From a virus, in IMG/VR virus record IMGVR_UViG_3300028610_000712, positions 1 to 48,110 of that record: a stretch of DNA of 48,110 nt. The stretch is one strand, 5' to 3'. The notes below the pieces were generated by a model. The model was not told where the DNA came from, did no database searches, and was given only the letters and a program-made list of their open reading frames with translations. A program made the translations under genes and the position numbers. Positions within the stretch are counted from its first letter, which is position 1. Each line of letters starts with the position of its first letter. Shown piece after piece: positions 31,427 through 37,966 of this stretch.

Positions 31427-31993
31427 ATGAATATAATCTATATAGTAATAATCACAATATTCGCATCGATAGCTTTATACGAGGGAATTAAGCGGTTGTA
31501 TAAGTTTATAGATCGCGGACTGCGCAGATATTTTGTACACCACAGACACTTTGACGAGTGTTGGAAATCCACAGAAAACAAGATACTTGGACTAGAGAAG
31601 CGTCATATTGAAAGATTTGGCAAATTAGAAAAAAGGGTAGTAATTATTGAGGCTTTGGCAGGGAATTTTGATCGTGACATGGATAAATACCATGACTGGA
31701 TTGACAAAGACAATGCTGATTTCAAGAAGGAATATAACAAGGTAATAGATAAGCATAAACAGGCTCTAGGTAGTGCTTTTAAGCGGATTGCCAAATTAGA
31801 AGATTTAGACGTTAGAACTTTTGAATCGCCTTACGCGGAGCGAATTGCAACAATTGAGCGTCGACAGAAGGAATACGACACTTCTTTATTTACACAAGCA
31901 ACCATGATCGGTGATTTACAGAAGGCAGAAGCCGAAAATAAAGACCGATTTAAAAAAGTAATGGACCTGAAAAATGTAAGGGTAAAAGTATGA
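31427..31993 (+). CDS. Membrane-anchored coiled-coil protein
   Basis: A 188-aa protein. The ATG at 31427 follows AAAGGGGAAAG; the TTG at 31409 would place this site inside the gene. One N-terminal transmembrane helix (about 2-19, NIIYIVIITIFASIALYEG) is followed by a long charged, helical, coiled-coil-prone cytoplasmic region with many Lys and Glu (KILGLEKRHIERFGKLEKR). It is the first gene after the rightward promoter. It could be a membrane-associated replication or exclusion factor. No family recognised. Confidence 0.6.
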   Translation: MNIIYIVIITIFASIALYEGIKRLYKFIDRGLRRYFVHHRHFDECWKSTENKILGLEKRHIERFGKLEKRVVIIEALAGNFDRDMDKYHDWIDKDNADFKKEYNKVIDKHKQALGSAFKRIAKLEDLDVRTFESPYAERIATIERRQKEYDTSLFTQATMIGDLQKAEAENKDRFKKVMDLKNVRVKV

Positions 31994-32292
31994 AAGAATC
32001 GACATACAAAGACTTAAATGCAGTCCAAATAGAGGTCCTTATCAAAGCAGTAGAATCCAAGTATCATAACCTATGTGGCAAATACGCACAGATGGATGAA
32101 TTAAAGAAAGTATATGAAGATGAAATTGCCAAGATTGATTCACAATTAAAAATCTTCGAAGCCGGGATATTAAGCGCCGCAGAGGGTCTTGTACCAATTA
32201 AACTTAATAAAAATTTAGACAGAATAACAATCAACACCACGAAGGCAGCTTTAAGAAAGATGTCAGACATACGTAAATCGCAGGACAAATAA
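31990..32292 (+). CDS. Small coiled-coil protein
   Basis: A 100-aa protein starting in an ATGA overlap. It is helical with a coiled coil (about 15-60, MDELKKVYEDEIAKIDSQL) and a C-terminal basic segment (ALRKMSDIRKSQDK). No recognised family. Translational coupling to the membrane coiled-coil gene suggests that the two act together. Confidence 0.55.
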   Translation: MKESTYKDLNAVQIEVLIKAVESKYHNLCGKYAQMDELKKVYEDEIAKIDSQLKIFEAGILSAAEGLVPIKLNKNLDRITINTTKAALRKMSDIRKSQDK

Positions 32293-32293
32293 T

Positions 32294-32533
32294 ATGCAAT
32301 ATAGATATGATGTATTAACATTAAATCCAAAAACGAGTGCTGTTGAATTTCGACTGTGGTCTGGAATATTTGAAACAAAAGTAGCGGCGAAAGAGTGGTA
32401 TGAGATATATGGTTGTGTCCATGAAAGAGATCACGAACTATTCAAAATGTTTAGAAGAAAAAATGGTATGTGGAAGCTGTATGGTGACACTATAACGCCG
32501 CCACAATTTTTGATAGCACTAAAAAAGAGGTAA
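32294..32533 (+). CDS. Small hypothetical protein
   Basis: A 79-aa protein one base after the previous stop. Aromatic-rich with a mixed alpha/beta pattern (MQYRYDVLTLNPKTSAVEFR; AAKEWYEIYGCVHERDHELF). No motif recognised. It shows a normal codon pattern and tight packing with its neighbours. Confidence 0.55.
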   Translation: MQYRYDVLTLNPKTSAVEFRLWSGIFETKVAAKEWYEIYGCVHERDHELFKMFRRKNGMWKLYGDTITPPQFLIALKKR

Positions 32534-32536
32534 CAA

Positions 32537-32638
32537 ATGAAACTAAGCAGACTGTTGGTGATACTTTCTGTGACAATACTACTGTCTTGGCTATTTTTTG
32601 AGTACTATTGGTGGATTAGGCCGGAGGAATGGCGATGA
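32537..32638 (+). CDS. Tiny membrane protein
   Basis: A 33-aa peptide. AAGAGGTAAC serves as ribosome site. A basic start and a hydrophobic helix (LLVILSVTILLSWLFF) are followed by an aromatic and acidic tail (EYYWWIRPEEW). The stop overlaps the next ATG (ATGA). Function unknown. Confidence 0.55.
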   Translation: MKLSRLLVILSVTILLSWLFFEYYWWIRPEEWR

Positions 32639-32727
32639 AACGCGACTTAAAGGATAACTTTAACAGCACCAATCAGATTGACGACAAAGTCATTTTTAAC
32701 ACATGGGGGAGCCAAAGAAATGCCTAA
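32635..32727 (+). CDS. Tiny polar peptide gene
   Basis: A 30-aa polar peptide (KRDLKDNFNSTNQIDDKVIF), coupled to the membrane peptide by ATGA and overlapping the next start by eight bases. The coupling on both sides is the only support. It may serve mainly to carry ribosomes to the next gene. Confidence 0.4.
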   Translation: MKRDLKDNFNSTNQIDDKVIFNTWGSQRNA

Positions 32728-32932
32728 GTATATCACATATCTTTTGAATGAGGATCTTGAAGTTGTTAGAGAGAGATTAATTAAAGCAAAGAGTTTAGAA
32801 CACGCACAGGAAAAATCGAAGTCGATATTGAGGGGATATAAAGGTACCTGTTATTTTGGTGCTATGACTTTATCTAGTTATGGACTTCAATCGTTTCGTG
32901 AGAATAAAATTAGAAGGCGAAGAAATAAATGA
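32720..32932 (+). CDS. Small basic hypothetical protein
   Basis: A 70-aa protein. The ATG at 32720 has GGGGGAG upstream; a start at 32678 lacks a site. Helical first half (LNEDLEVVRERLIKAKSLEHA), aromatic middle, strongly basic C-terminus (RENKIRRRRNK). It may bind nucleic acid through the basic tail. No family recognised. Confidence 0.55.
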   Translation: MPKYITYLLNEDLEVVRERLIKAKSLEHAQEKSKSILRGYKGTCYFGAMTLSSYGLQSFRENKIRRRRNK

Positions 32933-32968
32933 AATACAAAAAGGCCAAATCGTAGACTGTGTAAGCCA

Positions 32969-33205
32969 ATGCAAAAGGATGAAAATTTAGTATATGCTAA
33001 AAGCACCTTTCACTATATAAAGCGCAGACACCGGTTGTTTTTGTGGATGTTCCCTCTAAAAAGGATTGTTGCGGAGGATAATAGTTTAAATACTAGATGC
33101 ACCTTATATGTTAAATATGTTTTTCGCCACATATACGTTGTTGGCGAGGAGTGGAAACACTATGTCAATGACGAGGAAATCAAAGAATATGAGGATTTGA
33201 AATGA
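32969..33205 (+). CDS. Small basic hypothetical protein
   Basis: A 78-aa protein, basic and aromatic (HYIKRRHRLFLWMFPLKRIV; LYVKYVFRHIYVV), without clear membrane helices. There is no strong ribosome site, so the start is uncertain. Its stop overlaps the next ATG (ATGA). Function unknown. Confidence 0.5.
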   Translation: MQKDENLVYAKSTFHYIKRRHRLFLWMFPLKRIVAEDNSLNTRCTLYVKYVFRHIYVVGEEWKHYVNDEEIKEYEDLK

Positions 33206-33552
33206 AACGACATAAAAGTTTTGATGCGTACTATAGAGCGCAGAAATTAAATATCGATGGCCTTGATGCACCAACTATTAAGCGAATAAAAAACTTTATG
33301 ATGGATGCGTGGACTAACGCGAGATATGGATATATAGATACACAGCCGGATAATGAACAAAACGCCGCTATTGGCCATAAAATCCACGAATTATTAAACA
33401 CTCTCAAGGATGCGATGAAAATTGACTGTACTTGTGATAAACTGCGAATTAAACACGGATATCCTTGTATATGCGTGAGAGCCGGCGCTATGCTGCAAGC
33501 CACAAAGGAACTAGGTACATATTTACGAAAATTAAGAAAGGAACTCAAATGA
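33202..33552 (+). CDS. Small hypothetical protein with Cys pairs
   Basis: A 116-aa helical protein. IDCTCDKLR (about 74-82) and GYPCICVRAG (about 86-95) form a CxC...CxC pattern that may bind metal. The C-terminus is basic (YLRKLRKELK). Start in an ATGA overlap. No known family. Confidence 0.55.
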   Translation: MKRHKSFDAYYRAQKLNIDGLDAPTIKRIKNFMMDAWTNARYGYIDTQPDNEQNAAIGHKIHELLNTLKDAMKIDCTCDKLRIKHGYPCICVRAGAMLQATKELGTYLRKLRKELK

Positions 33553-33752
33553 AAAAACCAATACTCATAGATGAATTGTATGATAGTTGCCCGGGAAGCG
33601 TCAAAACTGTTGGACAAATAAACAAAGAGTGGGTATTCGCAAAGCCACTCCAATACAGAACTATCTTTACAATTATAACTGACTTATATCATTGTTACTT
33701 AATTATGCGCGGAAAAGCCGCCGCATACCAATATCAAGAGGATCGAGAATGA
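33549..33752 (+). CDS. Small hypothetical protein
   Basis: A 67-aa protein. The start at 33549 is in an ATGA overlap; an earlier start at 33465 would overlap the previous gene widely. The opening (KKPILIDELYDSCPGSVKTV) and a hydrophobic, aromatic middle (RTIFTIITDLYHCYLIM) show no recognised motif. Confidence 0.5.
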   Translation: MKKPILIDELYDSCPGSVKTVGQINKEWVFAKPLQYRTIFTIITDLYHCYLIMRGKAAAYQYQEDRE

Positions 33753-34051
33753 ATACAGATACCGGAAGAATCTATACATCGGAAGAAATGGAATTTTTTA
33801 ATAAAGCACGCGATGGCGCAGCGCATACAATGGAACTGTCCGATTACATTCAAAAATTTAAACCGGATCCTAAAAAACTGGCCGAAGAAATGCTACTCGC
33901 CGAGCAAGAAAAAAAGTTAATGAAAATGAAAACACCGCCAACATTGCAGCAGTTAAAGCGAAATCCACCAAGAGTAGGCCGCAATGATCCGTGTCCATGT
34001 GGATCTAAAATAAAATTCAAGAAATGCCACTGGACCGGTCATAAAATATGA
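33749..34051 (+). CDS. SEC-C motif protein
   Basis: A 100-aa protein. The start at 33749 is in an ATGA overlap. The C-terminus carries a canonical SEC-C zinc motif, GRNDPCPCGSKIKFKKCH (about 79-96), with the CxC...C-H ligand set first known from SecA. The N-terminal part is helical and acidic. Stand-alone SEC-C proteins in phages have no settled function; binding to SecB, ribosome-associated targets or other proteins is possible. The next gene is coupled (ATGA). Confidence 0.75.
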   Translation: MNTDTGRIYTSEEMEFFNKARDGAAHTMELSDYIQKFKPDPKKLAEEMLLAEQEKKLMKMKTPPTLQQLKRNPPRVGRNDPCPCGSKIKFKKCHWTGHKI

Positions 34052-34428
34052 GAATCAAAAAACTAAAGATACCTATATATAATTACCGCTTTACTCTGAT
34101 TGAATCTTCCGATGCGGAAGAAATGGAAAGATATTTTAGGAATATGAAATTAAAATTTAGTCGTAGAGAATTGTACGCTCACGCTATTGATCATATTCGA
34201 ATCGAGAAAGGCGAAAACTGGCTCTGTGTTTATTTGGTACTTAATCGGAAAAACAAGTTTAATAAAATGTCACATAGTACTATTGCACACGAAGCCGAGC
34301 ATATTGCGGATTTTATATTTGATCAAATCGGATGCGCCCACTTTGACGACGAACCGCACAATTATTTAACTGAATACATAGTCAAAACCACCAATGAATT
34401 TTTAGGAATTAAGGACGAAATCAAATGA
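34048..34428 (+). CDS. HExxH-motif putative metallopeptidase
   Basis: A 126-aa protein. STIAHEAEHIADFIF (78-92) contains HEAEH with H81, E82 and H85, and DDEPHNYLTEYIV (about 100-112) gives a third acidic ligand (E102) in the place typical of small zincin-like phage proteins. The fold and size are below classical peptidases, so it may be a minimal protease or a metal-binding inhibitor of a host protein. It overlaps the SEC-C gene and the zinc-finger gene by four bases each. Confidence 0.6.
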   Translation: MRIKKLKIPIYNYRFTLIESSDAEEMERYFRNMKLKFSRRELYAHAIDHIRIEKGENWLCVYLVLNRKNKFNKMSHSTIAHEAEHIADFIFDQIGCAHFDDEPHNYLTEYIVKTTNEFLGIKDEIK

Positions 34429-34613
34429 TACTTTGCCCGTTCTGTAATGATGATGATTTTGATTTACAAGGATTGCACGACCACCTTGTTTTACGTTGTG
34501 ATGAATTTGACAAAATTGAAACAGATACATCTACGTTAGGTAGTCTAATGTATGAAAATTCTATTAACCAAAAAAGAGAGGAAACAGATGAAAATAAACC
34601 TAGAAATTGCTAA
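34425..34613 (+). CDS. Small zinc-finger protein
   Basis: A 62-aa acidic protein. CPFCNDDDFDLQGLHDHLVLRC is, in parts, a C-x-x-C (4-7) ... H-x-H (18 and 20) ... C (25) zinc-finger arrangement. The C-terminal part is polar and overlaps the next gene by 26 bases in another frame. Probably regulatory or an adaptor; no family assigned. Confidence 0.55.
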   Translation: MILCPFCNDDDFDLQGLHDHLVLRCDEFDKIETDTSTLGSLMYENSINQKREETDENKPRNC

Positions 34614-34935
34614 GATTTGCAATCAGGTAAATCGTAATTACTGTATCAACGAGAAACTAGAAGCACCGCCTAAGTGGGATGATTTGCCGGAAAATATTCA
34701 AGAGAGTATTGTCGCCGGCGTGGCGGAAGTTATCTCCGATCCAAAGGTAACACCGACGCAAATACATCAAATATGGTGTGACTACAAAGAAAAAGAAGGT
34801 TGGAAGTATGCACTTAACAAGGATCTGGAACTCAAAACACATCCTAACCTAGTTCCATTCAAGGATTTACCGGATATTGAAAAGCGTAAGGATGTACTAT
34901 TTATTCGTACTGTCCGGAGGGAAATGAAAAAATAA
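34588..34935 (+). CDS. RyR-domain protein
   Basis: A 115-aa protein. The ATG at 34588 follows AGAGAGGAAAC; an earlier in-frame start at 34552 lies deeper in the previous gene. Residues about 55-108 fit the RyR domain: IHQIWCDYKEKEGWKYA, then KTHPNLVPFKDLPD and a closing helix. The domain was first described in ryanodine receptors and is recurrent in bacteria and phages, where it may bind a small ligand or nucleotide. The function here is unknown. Confidence 0.7.
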   Translation: MKINLEIAKICNQVNRNYCINEKLEAPPKWDDLPENIQESIVAGVAEVISDPKVTPTQIHQIWCDYKEKEGWKYALNKDLELKTHPNLVPFKDLPDIEKRKDVLFIRTVRREMKK

Positions 34936-35537
34936 TGCACGTAACAAAAATAAAAATTAAACAAGACCGAGTATTTGTTGAGTACGACAAAATTGTCATT
35001 GTCGAGGATAAAGAATTGCTCAATAAATACAGTATCGATTCACCGGAACAGCCGGTAACGGAGTTCAAAAAATCGTTTCAATCTTTGGATTTCTTTTTAA
35101 TTGAACTATGCGAATTATGCGATAAACCGGATGAAATTCCTATAATGTGCGAGGATGTGACAATTTCCGGATTGACGTTAAAATATGCCGACGGCGAACT
35201 GTCTAGCGCAATTATTACCGGAACGAAGCAGCTTGCATATTCGAATAGTCCGCTAGTATTAAATACACCGAATAAGTCAATTAATATCGATGGTGATTTT
35301 AATAAAATGGTACACCTTACGGATACGTGTATTATATCACTAAAATCCGTAATTGATCATGCTAAAAATTATGTGAAAGGCGAACGGTTGCAAATTGAAA
35401 TTGATTTAAAAGAAACTGAACAAAGCGAGGATTTAGGTCCTGCCCCTGATAGGTCTAGCGACTCAACGACTGAAATACCAGAGAGCAATAAATCGGAGGT
35501 AAAAGAGGAAACGGAACTAACTGATCCTCCGGAATAA
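34935..35537 (+). CDS. Phage early protein of unknown function
   Basis: A 200-aa protein. The start overlaps the preceding stop by one base (TAATG). Residues 1-150 form a mixed beta/alpha domain (MHVTKIKIKQDRVFVEYDKI; ALKYADGEL-type strands), and 150-200 is an acidic, Ser/Glu/Pro-rich tail (EETELTDPPE). Proteins with this layout are found among early genes of many phages near recombination or replication genes, but I cannot name a function. Confidence 0.55.
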   Translation: MHVTKIKIKQDRVFVEYDKIVIVEDKELLNKYSIDSPEQPVTEFKKSFQSLDFFLIELCELCDKPDEIPIMCEDVTISGLTLKYADGELSSAIITGTKQLAYSNSPLVLNTPNKSINIDGDFNKMVHLTDTCIISLKSVIDHAKNYVKGERLQIEIDLKETEQSEDLGPAPDRSSDSTTEIPESNKSEVKEETELTDPPE

Positions 35538-35539
35538 AA

Positions 35540-35806
35540 TTGGAATATAAAGATCATGTGAGAACGCTACCCTGCCTGATATCCGGGCGGGGTGGCGTAG
35601 ATCCGCACCATTTAAAGACCGTAGGAATGGGTAGGAAGCGCGCATTACCAAAGTGGGAAGATTTCACGACAATTCCGCTATGTAGAAAGCACCACCAGGA
35701 ATTGCACCAAATTGGTAGAGAAACATTTGAAAGGAAGTATTATATCAATTTATATAAAGAAGCACTTAAAATTTTAGCACAATGGATATTTAATGAGGAA
35801 AATTAA
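35540..35806 (+). CDS. HNH-like endonuclease (DUF968-type)
   Basis: An 88-aa protein with a TTG start after GGAATAAAA, two bases beyond the previous stop. PCLISGRGGVDPHHLK (11-26) and IPLCRKHHQELHQIG (45-59) give the paired Cys and HH elements of HNH/treble-clef nucleases related to phage DUF968 proteins, with a following TFERKYYI segment. It may act in recombination or junction processing. The start codon is inferred, because no ATG fits the conserved N-terminus. Confidence 0.7.
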   Translation: MEYKDHVRTLPCLISGRGGVDPHHLKTVGMGRKRALPKWEDFTTIPLCRKHHQELHQIGRETFERKYYINLYKEALKILAQWIFNEEN

Positions 35807-35809
35807 AAA

Positions 35810-36259
35810 GTGAAATTTGGAAGAGCAACCAATACTGATACTTGTGAGTTGGAAATGCAAGTTAAAATGTGTGAATGGTTAAAAACAAGAGAATTATTAT
35901 TTGTTGATGAATTAAGGGTTAAAGAAGTTGGTAGAATTGCAGACTTTATCGTTATAAAAGATGGCAGCAAGCTAATAAACATTGAAGCAAAGGGAGTTGA
36001 TTTTATCTGTCTAATAAAACAAATGAACGACCACGCTGTTTATTGTGATTATTCTTTCGCCTTTATACCTGATTTTGCTATTACGCCTAAACATTTCAAA
36101 GAAAATTTATTAAAGAACGGATATGGATTGATAATTTATAATTATGAAAAGAAAATTATAACAGAAGTTTTAGAGGCACATTGGAACAAGCCAAGCAATA
36201 AAGGTTTGCGAAAAAAGGTGTATCAAGAAATTAGAAATACACAAATAAAGATTTTTTAA
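35810..36259 (+). CDS. PD-(D/E)XK-type nuclease
   Basis: A 149-aa protein with a GTG start. RIADFIVIKDG (about 42-52) and LINIEAKGVDFICLIKQM (about 55-72) provide the D...E-x-K core and a following Gln of restriction-like nucleases. The C-terminus is basic. CCGG is absent and the codons are more AT-rich than in the neighbours, which suggests a recent arrival. It could be a repair nuclease of the MmcB type or part of a restriction system with the C5 methyltransferase 0.7 kb away. Confidence 0.65.
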   Translation: MKFGRATNTDTCELEMQVKMCEWLKTRELLFVDELRVKEVGRIADFIVIKDGSKLINIEAKGVDFICLIKQMNDHAVYCDYSFAFIPDFAITPKHFKENLLKNGYGLIIYNYEKKIITEVLEAHWNKPSNKGLRKKVYQEIRNTQIKIF

Positions 36260-36284
36260 GCAGTTTATAAAAAAAAGGAAAATA

Positions 36285-36638
36285 ATGGCAAAAGAGATTA
36301 AAAAAATCGAGAAACCTAAACCGGTTAAAAAACAAGAGAAAAAAGGTGTGAAGCAAGTAGATGTTCGTTCAGAAGTGAGCGAGCGAGAAAGGAATCAACT
36401 GCGCGACATGACATCTGATATAGCTAAGGTTGCTCTAAAGAATAAAAAAATAATAGCCATATTTATAACTATGGACATAAATGGAAAATTTCAAATCGTT
36501 CATTTCGGAGCCGGTCCGGAAATTGGCAAACGATCAAAATACCTGGCCGACAATATCGCTACATCGATAAAGCCATTAATAGATGCCTATGATATTCCGC
36601 AAATAGTTGATCTACCGACTGAAAAGGCTCGATCGTGA
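36285..36638 (+). CDS. Small basic hypothetical protein
   Basis: A 117-aa protein with AAAGGAAA as ribosome site. Lys-rich, probably disordered first 35 residues (KKIEKPKPVKKQEKKGVKQV), then an alpha/beta domain (KIIAIFITMDINGKFQIVHF). The next gene starts with GTG inside its last codons. DNA or RNA binding is possible from the charge; otherwise unknown. Confidence 0.55.
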   Translation: MAKEIKKIEKPKPVKKQEKKGVKQVDVRSEVSERERNQLRDMTSDIAKVALKNKKIIAIFITMDINGKFQIVHFGAGPEIGKRSKYLADNIATSIKPLIDAYDIPQIVDLPTEKARS

Positions 36639-37003
36639 ATATAGACGAAGCAAAAGCTGTAGCAAGCGATCCGGGTGAAGTAGTCGAGTACACGCCTCCT
36701 CGATTGAGAAGGAGAGTGTTTTTATGGATATTCCGAAAACAAATTGCCAACATAATCCACAACCATACTGAATCGATACAGTTGCGCCATACGATAAAAT
36801 TACATAAATCAGGATTAAGTAGCTTTGTCGAAGCAATGGAGTTCATTATCGGCGATATAGAGAAGTATCTTACACCACATTCCGGTCTTTCAGCACGAAG
36901 GGCGATGAAAGAAATGCAAGATTTTTGTGGTCTTAAATTAAAAACTTTAAAAAAATTATTAACTGAATACGATAAACTAGAGGAAATCAATGAAAGTTCT
37001 TAA
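36635..37003 (+). CDS. Small helical hypothetical protein
   Basis: A 122-aa protein with a GTG start in a four-base overlap. Basic segment (PPRLRRRVFLWIFRKQIAN), then helices (SGLSSFVEAMEFIIGDIEKYL; LKTLKKLLTEYDKLEEI). No family recognised. The last 14 bases overlap the methyltransferase gene. Confidence 0.55.
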   Translation: MNIDEAKAVASDPGEVVEYTPPRLRRRVFLWIFRKQIANIIHNHTESIQLRHTIKLHKSGLSSFVEAMEFIIGDIEKYLTPHSGLSARRAMKEMQDFCGLKLKTLKKLLTEYDKLEEINESS

Positions 37004-37622
37004 CCTATACGCAGGAATTGGTGGGAATCGCAAACTTTGGACTGATGTTGAAGTTACCGCAGTTGAGAACAACGAGAGTATTGCAACAGTATACCAAGAT
37101 TTTTTTCCTGACGACAAAGTAATAATTGCCGATGCTCACCAATATTTGTTGGAACATTTCAAAGAGTATGATTTTATATGGAGTTCGCCGCCTTGCCAAA
37201 GCCATACTAAGCTAAATACTGCAAGTTTTCCTAAAGGTTCAAAAGACTGGTGTTATCCGGATATGAGTTTATATCAAGAGGTGATATTACTAAAACATTT
37301 CTTTTATGGTGGGTGGATAGTAGAGAATGTTGTTCCATATTACAATCCTTTAATTATAGCACAAAAACTTGGAAGGCACTTATTTTGGACTAATTTTAAT
37401 ATCTTTAATACTGATGTAGAAATAGAAAATCACGACGGGAGGACTCTTAAATATTTAGAAGAACGATTAGGATATGATTTATCTAAATATGAATTAATCA
37501 ACAAAAAGCAAATATTGCGGAATTGTGTACCGCCTGAACTAGGCTTACATATTCTCGAATGTGCAAGAGGCAACTATAATCATTTAAACCAAAAACAAGA
37601 AAATATATTTAAAAAGGGATAA
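36990..37622 (+). CDS. Cytosine-C5 DNA methyltransferase
   Basis: A 210-aa protein. Motif I is LNLYAGIGGNRKLW (4-17), the acidic cofactor residue is in VTAVEN (22-27), and the catalytic Cys69 lies in SSPPCQSH. The ENV motif is VENVVP (111-116), and the C-terminal motif X is RNCVPPELGLHIL. It transfers methyl from S-adenosylmethionine to cytosine. It is shorter than typical (over 300 aa), so the target-recognition region is small. No partner nuclease is adjacent; protection of phage DNA is likely. It shares the operon with an HNH and a PD-(D/E)XK gene. Confidence 0.9.
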   Translation: MKVLNLYAGIGGNRKLWTDVEVTAVENNESIATVYQDFFPDDKVIIADAHQYLLEHFKEYDFIWSSPPCQSHTKLNTASFPKGSKDWCYPDMSLYQEVILLKHFFYGGWIVENVVPYYNPLIIAQKLGRHLFWTNFNIFNTDVEIENHDGRTLKYLEERLGYDLSKYELINKKQILRNCVPPELGLHILECARGNYNHLNQKQENIFKKG

Positions 37623-37624
37623 TA

Positions 37625-37828
37625 ATGCAGAAAGACATGAGAAGTAGAGCTGTAATCAAGATGTTTGGCATTTCAAAGCAAACATTATATAACTGGCGCA
37701 AAGCCGGACTGCCATTTTCCGGAAGCGGACAGATGTTTCTTTACGACGAGGCAAAGGTTAGATACTGGCTAGATCATAGAGATAACGACAAAGCAAAGGA
37801 AGTAATCGAATCTAATTATGAAGTTTAA
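37625..37828 (+). CDS. Small HTH protein (MerR/excisionase-like)
   Basis: A 67-aa protein. RAVIKMFGISKQTLYNWRKA (8-27) is a helix-turn-helix followed by a short wing (GLPFSGSGQMFLYDEAKVRY) as in MerR-type, excisionase and Nu1-like DNA-binding domains. It starts two bases after the methyltransferase stop and lies directly before the structured RNA at 37853. It could be a regulator of replication genes, a directionality factor for the recombinase, or a small-terminase-like packaging factor. Confidence 0.7.
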   Translation: MQKDMRSRAVIKMFGISKQTLYNWRKAGLPFSGSGQMFLYDEAKVRYWLDHRDNDKAKEVIESNYEV

Positions 37829-37852
37829 TTGATTTATAGTAGATTGGTTGTA

Positions 37853-37955
37853 TGCAAACAGTATATAAATTAATAACTACCCCATTGGATGCCGATTATT
37901 CGGTGGCTATCTCCCCTGCGGAGAACTGTTTGCAATCTGGTGGGGTAACTTTTTT
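37853..37955 (+). ncRNA. Structured leader RNA with interleaved helices and terminator-like end
   Basis: Four hairpin or helix elements pack without gaps. TGCAAACAGT (37853-37862) pairs with ACTGTTTGCA (37925-37934). TACCCCATTGGAT (37878-37890) pairs with ATCTGGTGGGGTA (37935-37947), 13 bp with three G-U. Between them lie hairpins GCCGA/TCGGT (37891-37904) and TCTCC/GGAGA (37910-37924). Six T follow at 37950-37955. The two long helices are interleaved, so they form a pseudoknot or are alternatives, one of them terminator-like. The element lies 11 bases before the replisome-organizer ATG, with the ribosome site GAGGT after it. I match it to no known riboswitch. Confidence 0.7.
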
Positions 37956-37966
37956 GAGGTCACATA

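Noticed and set aside
35810-37622. Complete restriction-modification system
   Set aside because: The nuclease and methyltransferase are separated by two unrelated genes and no shared specificity can be read; kept as separate calls.
37625-37828. CI-like lysogeny repressor
   Set aside because: The protein is a 67-aa MerR/excisionase-type HTH without an oligomerisation or cleavage domain; nothing else in the window resembles a CI repressor.
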